Below, one piece after another: positions 1 to 5,660 of a DNA stretch of 38,023 nucleotides. Source of the DNA: JAVBNF01 sp031551725. Its GTDB lineage: Bacteria; Bacteroidota; Bacteroidia; Bacteroidales; P3. A model generated the notes under the pieces. That model saw nothing but the letters and a program-made list of their open reading frames with translations. It was not told the origin of the DNA and searched no databases. The stretch lies in NCBI GenBank assembly GCA_031551725.1, contig JAVBNF010000042.1, positions 1 to 38,023 of the forward strand, written 5' to 3'. Positions within the stretch are counted from its first letter, which is position 1. Every line of letters begins with the position of its first letter. A program made the position numbers and the translations under genes.

Positions 1-833
1 TGATTGTAATATATTTCAACATATTCAAATAACAGCGACTTCATTTCCGCCTTTGAAATAAGTTTGTTCCCATAAATTAATTCTGATTTTAATGTTTTAA
101 AATATGACTCTGCAACAGCGTTGTCCCAACAATTGCCTTTACGGCTCATGCTTTGTTCAATTTCGTAGCTTGACACTAAATTGACAAAACTGTGGCAACT
201 ATACTGAACACCGCGATCAGAATGAAAAATCAAACCTTTCTGAGGGGGACGGTTTTTGACAGCCATTTTAAAAGCAGGAAGCGTTGTTTCTTTAGCACTT
301 AGACCTTCACTGTGTGACCATCCTATGACTTTTCTATCAGCCAAATCAATAACAACTGTTTGATATAAAAAATCATCTTTTGTTTGAATATAGGTAATAT
401 CCGAAACCCAAGCACCTTGCAGAAAATCCTCGTTAAAACGGCGATCTAAAACATTTTCAAATACGAGATGATTATGTTTTGAATCTGTTGTTGCAACATA
501 TTTCTTAACACGTTTACTTTTTAAACCCAATTCTTTCATATATTTAGCAATTGTTCGATTAGACACCAACATACCCTTAGCCCTTAATTCACAAGCAATA
601 CGAGGACTTCCATAACGTTGACGATGTCGAAAATAAATATTTTGAATTTCTGTTTGCATATTTTTCTTACGATTCTCTCGTTTGATCGTTTTGCCCGACA
701 CCCAATTGTTGTAAGCACCTCGGCTCACTTCTAATGCTCTACACATCATCTCAACCGTATATAAATCCTTATTTTCCTTGATAAATACGTATTTTAACGG
801 TCGCTCGTGGAGATGATGCCGAGAGCTTTTTTT
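1..833 (-). CDS. IS3-family transposase orfB (DDE integrase), 3' end missing
   Basis: This is the catalytic half of the transposase, which cuts and joins the IS ends. My translation of the minus strand gives an rve/DDE core. The first Asp is in GAWVSDITYIQT, the second in LIFHSDRGVQYS, and the Glu is in NAVAESYFKTLKSE with the usual downstream Lys. An HTH_21-like segment (RHRQRYGSPRIACEL) precedes the core. The frame is open from the A7 run at 827-833 to base 1, so about 40 C-terminal residues are probably outside the window. It has no obvious strong start of its own and is most likely made as an OrfAB fusion by -1 frameshifting. Nothing visible suggests decay. Confidence 0.88.
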
Positions 834-1099
834 AGGATTTCCAATTCGGTAGTTCTTGTAGAAAGTTCTTTTTGTAAGCGTTTGATTTCTTTTTGTTCGT
901 CAGTTAATCGAACATTACCATTACCTTGAAAACTCGCTTCCTTAAATTGCTCATACTCTTTTCGCCAACGTAGCAGAGCTTTGTAGTCTACGCCCAATTC
1001 ACGTGCCAAAGACGATAGATTATGGCGTTCATAGCTTAATTTAACCGCTTCTTCTTTGAATTTGCGATCATACTTCCGATTTTTTCTTGTTCTTTCCAT
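794..1099 (-). CDS. IS3-family transposase orfA (HTH protein)
   Basis: This 101-aa protein is the DNA-binding half of an IS3-type transposase. The N-terminus (RKYDRKFKEEAVKLSYE, then SSLARELGVDYKALLRWRKEY, about residues 8-48) is a typical HTH_Tnp_1 helix-turn-helix. A Lys/Glu/Leu-rich stretch at about 65-95 resembles the leucine-zipper oligomerisation segment of OrfA proteins. Its last codons read cta-aaa-aaa-gct, so an A_AAA_AAA heptamer at 827-833 is in the correct phase for -1 slippage into orfB. Without slippage translation stops 31 bases later. The size is normal for the family. Confidence 0.92.
   Translation of the reverse strand: MERTRKNRKYDRKFKEEAVKLSYERHNLSSLARELGVDYKALLRWRKEYEQFKEASFQGNGNVRLTDEQKEIKRLQKELSTRTTELEILKKALGIISTSDR
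827..833 (-). promoter_or_regulatory. programmed -1 frameshift heptamer A_AAA_AAA
   Basis: Seven consecutive A on the minus strand follow CT of a Leu codon in orfA phase. Slipping back one base moves the ribosome into the open orfB frame (KKSSRHHLHERPLKY...). This is the usual IS3-family mechanism; that it operates here is inferred from position and phase. Confidence 0.75.
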
Positions 1100-1186
1100 A
1101 ATACAAAGTTAAGTTTTTTTATACTCTCTTATCTTCGTGTACAGAATTTGTTAGGAAGTCCACTCTCGTATTTCGAGATTTTTTTG

Positions 1187-1194
1187 TACATTTG
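1187..1194 (+). promoter_or_regulatory. Bacteroidetes -7 box (TACATTTG) for the membrane protein
   Basis: TACATTTG fits TAnnTTTG and lies 22 bases before the ATG at 1216. There is no good TTTG at the expected -33 position (about 1164-1167), and the IS end is at 1162. The original -33 may have been lost, or the promoter may be weak. Confidence 0.5.
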
Positions 1195-1215
1195 CAAATA
1201 GAGATAATTGAAAAA

Positions 1216-2697
1216 ATGAATTTCTTGAGAAGTAAATATTTTGCAAATCCTTATTCTCTTGTTGCACTGCTCGGGATGACTGTTTTGTATTTATTTTTTC
1301 CTTCCATAAACAATACGCTTGATTCGTTCTATTATGCAACAGTGGCGCGCGACGGCGGTGAGTTGTTTATGCCGCATCACTTGCTTTACAATGCATTCGG
1401 ATATATACTTTTGCGCGCTTTGCATACCTCGTCTGCACTTTCTGTGATGTGTGCAATGAACGCCCTGTTTGCCGGTGCATGTTTGTGGATGATGAGGTCA
1501 ATTTTATTGAAATTCATAGACGATAAAACAACAGCAGCTTGGCTGATTTTATTAGGAAGTTGTTACGGATTCATGCGTTTTGCAACCGATGCCGAAGCGT
1601 ATATCATTCCGCTGTTTTTCGCTTTGTGCGGAAGTCGTGCTTTACTGAAAAAGCAATCATTTTTTGTGGTTAGTTTATTTATCTCAATGGCTTGTCTGTT
1701 TCATCAACTCTATGTTTTTTGGTGGATTGGACTGCTGGTTTTTACATGGATTTCAGAAAAAGGAAACCGCAGAAAGAATATATTCTTATATCTAATTGCA
1801 GCGCTTGTCGTTCCATTTGTTTATGCAATTGTTTTTTACTTTTCAGAAAATAGCAGCGCATCATTGTTTTCATTTATGTTTCACGATTATTTAGAAAATC
1901 ATGGTGCAAACCTTGTCATTGGTGCTTCAGCATTGATGTTGACGCCGATTAATTTTGTCCGGACATTTATTCAGGTGCATGGGTATTTTTTGCCATTGAT
2001 CATGTATTTTAAGATTTTTATAATTCCTGTTATTATTGCTTTTACAGCTTTGATTTGGGGAAGTTTTTATTTGAAAAATCTTTTTAAACGAAAAGAAATC
2101 AATTCTTTTGATAAAAAATATGCCAGTATTCATTTGGTTATTTCCGGATTGTTTTTTCTGTTTGCATTTCTATCGAGCGGCAATGCGGAATTTATGTATA
2201 TGCTTCCGTTTTTAGGGGTTTTGTTTCTTGTTCCGACATTTAAGATACGTTTGAAACCTTTATTTGCGACAGCGCTATTTGTATTTATCTGGAATGTTTC
2301 GTTGGCGATAATTCCAACGCATTTTCTGCAATTGAATTCCGATTTTGCAATGGCGAGATATGTTTCCGAGCGTCCGGCTGCCGTATTTTATCTGCGTAAT
2401 GCAAAACGTATTGAAAATACGCTGGAATATGTGAGGCCCGGAATGGGATATGAAATCTATTCGGCCGAAAAGCTAATCAATATGGACAGTTTGGTGGAGA
2501 AAAAGCATTCAATGTTGAGCAATGCGTTCAACAATCAAAATGCGTTTTCGCGAAATAGTATGGTGCAGGATTATCATTTGCCGACAGAAGAAAATAATCA
2601 TATTTGGCAAATAGATAGTATTTCTTATGATTTAGGTGTTTTGCGGATTTATTGTATCCAAGCCAAATCCGAACTTGAAAAGTTTGAGCAAAATTAA
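1216..2697 (+). CDS. polytopic membrane protein, possible GT-C-type glycosyltransferase
   Basis: This is a 493-aa protein with about ten hydrophobic segments spread over residues 10-380 and a soluble C-terminal tail of about 110 residues. The first extracytoplasmic loop contains an Asp (NNTLDSFYYATVARDGG) followed by PHHLLYNAFGY. That layout recalls GT-C glycosyltransferases of the ArnT/PMT type, but I cannot name a family with certainty. The ATG at 1216 (MNFLRSKYF) is preferred to the in-frame TTG at 1192, because that TTG lies inside the -7 box. The gene stands alone between the IS element and tRNA-Leu. Assigning it to glycan or lipid glycosylation is inference. Confidence 0.75.
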   Translation: MNFLRSKYFANPYSLVALLGMTVLYLFFPSINNTLDSFYYATVARDGGELFMPHHLLYNAFGYILLRALHTSSALSVMCAMNALFAGACLWMMRSILLKFIDDKTTAAWLILLGSCYGFMRFATDAEAYIIPLFFALCGSRALLKKQSFFVVSLFISMACLFHQLYVFWWIGLLVFTWISEKGNRRKNIFLYLIAALVVPFVYAIVFYFSENSSASLFSFMFHDYLENHGANLVIGASALMLTPINFVRTFIQVHGYFLPLIMYFKIFIIPVIIAFTALIWGSFYLKNLFKRKEINSFDKKYASIHLVISGLFFLFAFLSSGNAEFMYMLPFLGVLFLVPTFKIRLKPLFATALFVFIWNVSLAIIPTHFLQLNSDFAMARYVSERPAAVFYLRNAKRIENTLEYVRPGMGYEIYSAEKLINMDSLVEKKHSMLSNAFNNQNAFSRNSMVQDYHLPTEENNHIWQIDSISYDLGVLRIYCIQAKSELEKFEQN

Positions 2698-2699
2698 TT

Positions 2700-2730
2700 T
2701 TTGCAACTTCAAGAATTTTTTGTATCTTTG
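2700..2730 (+). promoter_or_regulatory. promoter of tRNA-Leu
   Basis: TTTG at 2700-2703, a 19-bp spacer and TATCTTTG at 2723-2730 match the Bacteroidetes housekeeping promoter well. The tRNA begins 11 bases downstream. Confidence 0.8.
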
Positions 2731-2740
2731 CTGTCCCTTT

Positions 2741-2822
2741 GCGGATGTGGCGTAATTGGTAGCCGTGCCAGACTTAGGATCTGGTGCCGAGAGGCGTGGG
2801 GGTTCGAGTCCCTTCATCCGCA
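2741..2822 (+). tRNA. tRNA-Leu(UAG)
   Basis: An 82-nt class II tRNA. The acceptor arm is GCGGATG (2741-2747) paired with CATCCGC (2815-2821), with discriminator A at 2822. The anticodon stem CCAGA/TCTGG encloses loop CTTAGGA, giving anticodon TAG at 2775-2777. A long variable arm (GGTGCCGAGAGGCGT region) and the GGTTCGAGTCC T-arm are present. CCA is not encoded. Its last 16 bases are repeated 755 bp downstream (see the att-like repeats). Confidence 0.97.
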
Positions 2823-2823
2823 C
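2808..2823 (+). repeat. att-like direct repeat, copy 1 (inside tRNA-Leu)
   Basis: GTCCCTTCATCCGCAC spans the T-arm and acceptor end of the tRNA plus one base. An identical 16-mer is at 3563-3578. A duplicated tRNA 3' end is the classic product of tyrosine-recombinase integration. Confidence 0.7.
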
Positions 2824-2843
2824 TGACAGTGAATTAGGCATTT

Positions 2844-2877
2844 AGCCCTGCATTTTGAAAGATGTGGGGCTTTTTTA
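2844..2877 (+). terminator. terminator after tRNA-Leu
   Basis: AGCCC...GGGCT pairs around a short loop (2844-2871) and is followed by T6. It lies inside the repeat-bounded cassette, not at the original tRNA flank. Confidence 0.65.
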
Positions 2878-2880
2878 TTT

Positions 2881-2912
2881 TTTGCAAAATCTGAAATAAA
2901 ATTGTATCTTTG
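2881..2912 (+). promoter_or_regulatory. promoter of the DUF4160/DUF2442 pair
   Basis: TTTG at 2881-2884, a 20-bp spacer and TATCTTTG at 2905-2912, then ATG at 2929. A full consensus promoter means the small cassette has its own expression. Confidence 0.75.
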
Positions 2913-2928
2913 TAAAAAACGCAGTTAT

Positions 2929-3186
2929 ATGCCTCAAATTTGTGCTTTTTACGGCTTAATTATCCTTATGAACTATCGTGACCATGCACCACCGCATTTC
3001 CACGTATGGTATGGGGAGTTCAAGGCGATTGTAACAATACAGGACGGTGTTGTGACAGGCGAAATGCCTGCCCGCGCGTTGAAACTTGTTTTTGAGTGGC
3101 TGGAACTACACAGAGACGAGTTGATGACCGACTGGAATAAGGCGCAAAAAGGCGAGGAACTGCAAAAGATAGAACCTTTAAAATAA
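2929..3186 (+). CDS. DUF4160 family protein
   Basis: An 85-aa protein with the DUF4160 signature: an N-terminal MPQICAFYGLIILMNYRDH, then APPHFHVWYGEFKAIVTI, a GEMPARAL turn and a C-terminal W-E-W-containing helix (VFEWLELHRDELMTDW). The start is ATG 2929. The upstream TTG at 2902 overlaps the -7 box and cannot be in the mRNA. The gene is 8 bases before a DUF2442 gene, a pairing seen repeatedly in bacteria and sometimes suspected to be toxin-antitoxin-like. The molecular function is unknown. Its placement between two copies of the tRNA-Leu 3' end suggests it arrived with a mobile element. Confidence 0.85.
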   Translation: MPQICAFYGLIILMNYRDHAPPHFHVWYGEFKAIVTIQDGVVTGEMPARALKLVFEWLELHRDELMTDWNKAQKGEELQKIEPLK

Positions 3187-3194
3187 AGAATGCC

Positions 3195-3431
3195 ATGTTT
3201 TTAGAAGTGAGCAAAGCAACTTATTTGAAAGACTATCGTATTTTATTGACTTTTAACGATGGTGTTTCCAAAGTTGTAGATTTGGAAAAAGAATTAAACG
3301 GCACGATATATGAGCCGTTGCATCAAATTGACTACTTTAAGCGGTTTAAAGTGAAGTTTAATACCGTAGAATGGCCGAACGGGGCGGACTATGCACCCGA
3401 ATATTTGTACAAAATCGGCCTTGCAAACTAA
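3195..3431 (+). CDS. DUF2442 family protein
   Basis: A 78-aa protein matching DUF2442: VSKATYLKDYRILLTFNDG, VVDLEKEL, PLHQIDYFKRFKV and the diagnostic TVEWPNGADYAPEYLY near the C-terminus. It follows the DUF4160 gene by 8 bases and is certainly co-transcribed with it. DUF2442 proteins are small partners of DUF4160; a joint regulatory or toxin-antitoxin-like role is inference only. No terminator follows directly. The next 130 bases carry GTACCA repeats and the second att-like copy. Confidence 0.88.
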   Translation: MFLEVSKATYLKDYRILLTFNDGVSKVVDLEKELNGTIYEPLHQIDYFKRFKVKFNTVEWPNGADYAPEYLYKIGLAN

Positions 3432-3437
3432 TCTGTT

Positions 3438-3503
3438 TTTGTACCATACTTTTTACCACAAAACGGAGTAAATCGAGTTATTTGTACCATAATCCGTACC
3501 ACG
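3438..3503. repeat. GTACCA direct repeats near the att-like site
   Basis: TTTGTACCATA occurs at 3438-3448 and again at 3481-3491, followed by GTACCA at 3496-3501. A weaker TTTTACCAC lies at 3451-3459. Clustered short direct repeats next to an att core resemble the arm-type sites of tyrosine recombinases. Read on the minus strand the stretch stays open for about 20 codons (MVQITRF..., KKYGTKT), so a relic of an integrase N-terminus is another possibility. Neither reading can be proved here. Confidence 0.4.
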
Positions 3504-3562
3504 AAATTAATTTAAAAATCATAAAACATTGTTTGCTAATTGATTAATTGAGTACGGTGTGT

Positions 3563-3578
3563 GTCCCTTCATCCGCAC
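3563..3578 (+). repeat. att-like direct repeat, copy 2 (displaced tRNA-Leu 3' end)
   Basis: It is identical over 16 bases to 2808-2823, whereas the flanks differ. A strong terminator starts one base later, which fits this being the original downstream flank of the tRNA before the cassette was inserted. Confidence 0.7.
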
Positions 3579-3605
3579 AAAAGTCCCTTTTTGGGACTTT
3601 TTTTG
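3579..3605 (+). terminator. strong hairpin terminator, probably the original tRNA-Leu terminator
   Basis: AAAAGTCCC pairs with GGGACTTTT around T5 and ends in T7. It directly follows the second copy of the tRNA end. Confidence 0.8.
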
Positions 3606-3696
3606 TGCCTTCTCTTTTCTTGGAAATTCTCCAATTAATATTTTCAACAAGTGTATAAAAAATAAGATCTTTACACTCCTTGTACATTAAAAGGCT

Positions 3697-5490
3697 TTAT
3701 GGTTTAATAAACTTCGATCCGATTTTCTCTTCCGAAAACAAAATGGCGGTATTAATCAATGCCAAATGCGAGTAGGCCTGCGGGAAATTGCCCAGCGGAC
3801 GTTTGGTTTCAAAATCCAGATCTTCACTGAAAAGTCCTAAATGATTGGAGTAGGAGAGCAGTTGCTCGAAAATTTCCAAAGCTTCTTTTTCTTCGCCAAT
3901 CGAATGCAGTGCGCGGATTAACCAGAATGTGCAAATGTTGAACGATGACGATGGTAAACCGAAATCATCGTTGTTTTTATAGCGGTACATCAAGCCGTTG
4001 TGAAAAAGTTCCTCCTTGATTTTCTTTACTGTTTTGATGAATTTCTCATTTTCTTTCTCGATAATTCCGTAGGATGCCATTAAAAGCAACGACGAATCCA
4101 TATCTTCGGTGTCGTACGATTGCGTGAAACTTTGAATTTCTTCATTCCAACCGTGTTCGAAAACATCGGCTTTGATTATTTCGGCTTCTTTGCTCCAAGC
4201 GGAAACATAATCGTCTTTGCCTAAAAAATGTGCAATGCTGATGGCTCTGTCCAGCGCCACCCAGCACATGACTTTCGAAAATACAAAATGTTTTTCTTTG
4301 TTGCGAAATTCCCAAATACTTTGATCGGTGTTGCGCCATTCGGTGTAGACTGTTTTGGCAATGCTTTTGACAATTTCCCACATCTCTTCGATTTCATCGA
4401 GTGTGCCCGGAAAATGCATGTAATAATTATAAATCACATCCATCAGATAGCCGAGCGAATCGTTCTGTTTTTGGTTGTAAGCCGCGTTGCCGATGCGCAC
4501 CGGGCGCGAATGGGCGTAGCCGGCAAGGTGCGGCAGCGTTTCTTCGGTTAAAACACGACTGCCGTCGATGCCGTACATGATTTGAAAAGCATCCGATTTC
4601 GATTTTAAAATCCGCTTGATAAAACTCATAAACCGCCGGGCTGTGGACTGATGCCCCATTTTCAGTAAGGTTTCGATGGACATCGACGCATCGCGGATCC
4701 AACAAAAACGATAATCCCAATTGCGCACTTCGCCGATGGTTTCCGGAATACTTGTTGTCAGCGCGGCAATCATCGCGCCGGAATCCTGATACGACATGAG
4801 TTTCAGGATGAGCAGACTTCGTGAAATAAGTTCGTTGTAAGGTTTGAATTTCCGGGAACGGTTGTCCCAGTTCAGCCAATAGACTTTTGTGCGTTGATAT
4901 TCCAGATAAATGCGGTCGATATCCACCGGAATAATTTTCTGGTTGTAGGATAAAAGTAGAAATTCTTCTTTCTCCAAAAGAATTTCTTCGCTGTTTAAAA
5001 TCGTATCAAAATCAAAACTCGAATATAAATAAACGTTGTTATTTCCATTTTCGATGGAAAAACTGCGGATAAAATCTGGAAATTTGCGGTTGGTGACTTC
5101 TTCTTTGCCGTAATTCATTTTCGGGTCGTAGAGAATGCGAAAACGCGGTTTGCCTTCGAGCGGACGGATGTAGCGGTAAATTTCCGCCGGATTGTAATGT
5201 GATTCGTGAAACGTACGGTAACGCGGCATAAAATCCAAAACTTCAAAACTGCCTTCATCCGAACGGAATTGCGTGCAAAGAATATTCGTACCCTTGAAAT
5301 ATTTTTGCGAAGTTTTATATTTGTCGGAAACAATAAAAGCAAAGCAACCGCCTTTTTCTTCATCTAAAATTTTTGAAAAAACAGATGGCGAATCAAAAAT
5401 CGGAAAGCACAACCAGTCGATACTTCCGTTTTTAGATACCAATGCTGCGGTTTTGCAATTGCCAATAACCCCGTAGTCTAAGTTGTTCAT
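3697..5490 (-). CDS. glycoside hydrolase family 15 protein (probable trehalase / glucoamylase-like)
   Basis: A 597-aa protein typical of bacterial GH15 enzymes, inverting exo-hydrolases that release glucose from alpha-glucosides including trehalose. The N-terminal beta domain begins MNNLDYGVIGNCKTAALV. The (alpha/alpha)6 barrel has NWDYRFCWIRDAS at about residues 257-269, QSIWEFR with a Glu in the general-acid region, and LFSEDLD...GNFPQAYSH near the C-terminus (about 550-575). The start at 5490 is chosen because an upstream in-frame ATG (5556) lies beyond the -7 box at 5526-5533. There is no signal peptide, so it is cytoplasmic. It is divergent from the OtsA-OtsB fusion, which favours trehalose over starch as substrate; that choice is inference. 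Confidence 0.88.
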   Translation of the reverse strand: MNNLDYGVIGNCKTAALVSKNGSIDWLCFPIFDSPSVFSKILDEEKGGCFAFIVSDKYKTSQKYFKGTNILCTQFRSDEGSFEVLDFMPRYRTFHESHYNPAEIYRYIRPLEGKPRFRILYDPKMNYGKEEVTNRKFPDFIRSFSIENGNNNVYLYSSFDFDTILNSEEILLEKEEFLLLSYNQKIIPVDIDRIYLEYQRTKVYWLNWDNRSRKFKPYNELISRSLLILKLMSYQDSGAMIAALTTSIPETIGEVRNWDYRFCWIRDASMSIETLLKMGHQSTARRFMSFIKRILKSKSDAFQIMYGIDGSRVLTEETLPHLAGYAHSRPVRIGNAAYNQKQNDSLGYLMDVIYNYYMHFPGTLDEIEEMWEIVKSIAKTVYTEWRNTDQSIWEFRNKEKHFVFSKVMCWVALDRAISIAHFLGKDDYVSAWSKEAEIIKADVFEHGWNEEIQSFTQSYDTEDMDSSLLLMASYGIIEKENEKFIKTVKKIKEELFHNGLMYRYKNNDDFGLPSSSFNICTFWLIRALHSIGEEKEALEIFEQLLSYSNHLGLFSEDLDFETKRPLGNFPQAYSHLALINTAILFSEEKIGSKFIKP

Positions 5491-5525
5491 GGCATTTTGT
5501 GTTAAAAAAACTTGTATGTTTTTTA

Positions 5526-5557
5526 CAAATTTAGTATTTTTGTAAAAACAAAACAAA
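5526..5557 (-). promoter_or_regulatory. promoter of the GH15 gene
   Basis: On the minus strand, TTTG (5557-5554), a 20-bp spacer and TAAATTTG (5533-5526), about 35 bases before ATG 5490. Confidence 0.7.
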
Positions 5558-5583
5558 CTTTTTGTTAAAATTTTTATTTCGTC

Positions 5584-5618
5584 GTCATGGCGAGCGCCGC
5601 AGGCGCGTGGCCACCTCC
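5584..5618. repeat. interspersed palindromic repeat (GTCATGGC family), copy A
   Basis: GTCATGGCGAGCGCC-GCA-GGCGCGTGGCCAC forms a GC-rich hairpin in otherwise AT-rich intergenic DNA. A related copy is at 8090-8117. It resembles the GTCATTGCGAG-type repeats scattered through many bacterial genomes. It lies between the divergent trehalose genes. Confidence 0.6.
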
Positions 5619-5660
5619 ATCAATTAGCCGCCGCCACTTATTAACTGAAAATTTACAGCC

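Larger units (their letters stand above)
1..1162 (-). mobile_element. IS3-family insertion sequence, 5' part (runs off the window)
   Basis: Two overlapping minus-strand frames encode an HTH orfA and a DDE integrase orfB joined by an A7 slippery run, the standard IS3 layout. The outer end is placed at 1162 because the minus strand there begins TGGACTTCCTAACAAATTC; IS3-family elements typically start with TG, and this is just outside orfA. The other end, its inverted repeat and the target duplication lie beyond base 1. The element stops 25 bases before a TAnnTTTG box for the next gene, so it sits in that gene's promoter region. Confidence 0.9.

Noticed and set aside
2929..3431. Calling the DUF4160/DUF2442 pair a proven toxin-antitoxin system
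   Set aside because: The pairing and mobile context are suggestive, but neither protein has a recognised toxin fold or antitoxin DNA-binding motif that I can see.
4427..4879. A 150-codon frame within the GH15 gene on the same strand
   Set aside because: It is out of frame with a well-conserved GH15 enzyme and has no start signal or motifs.
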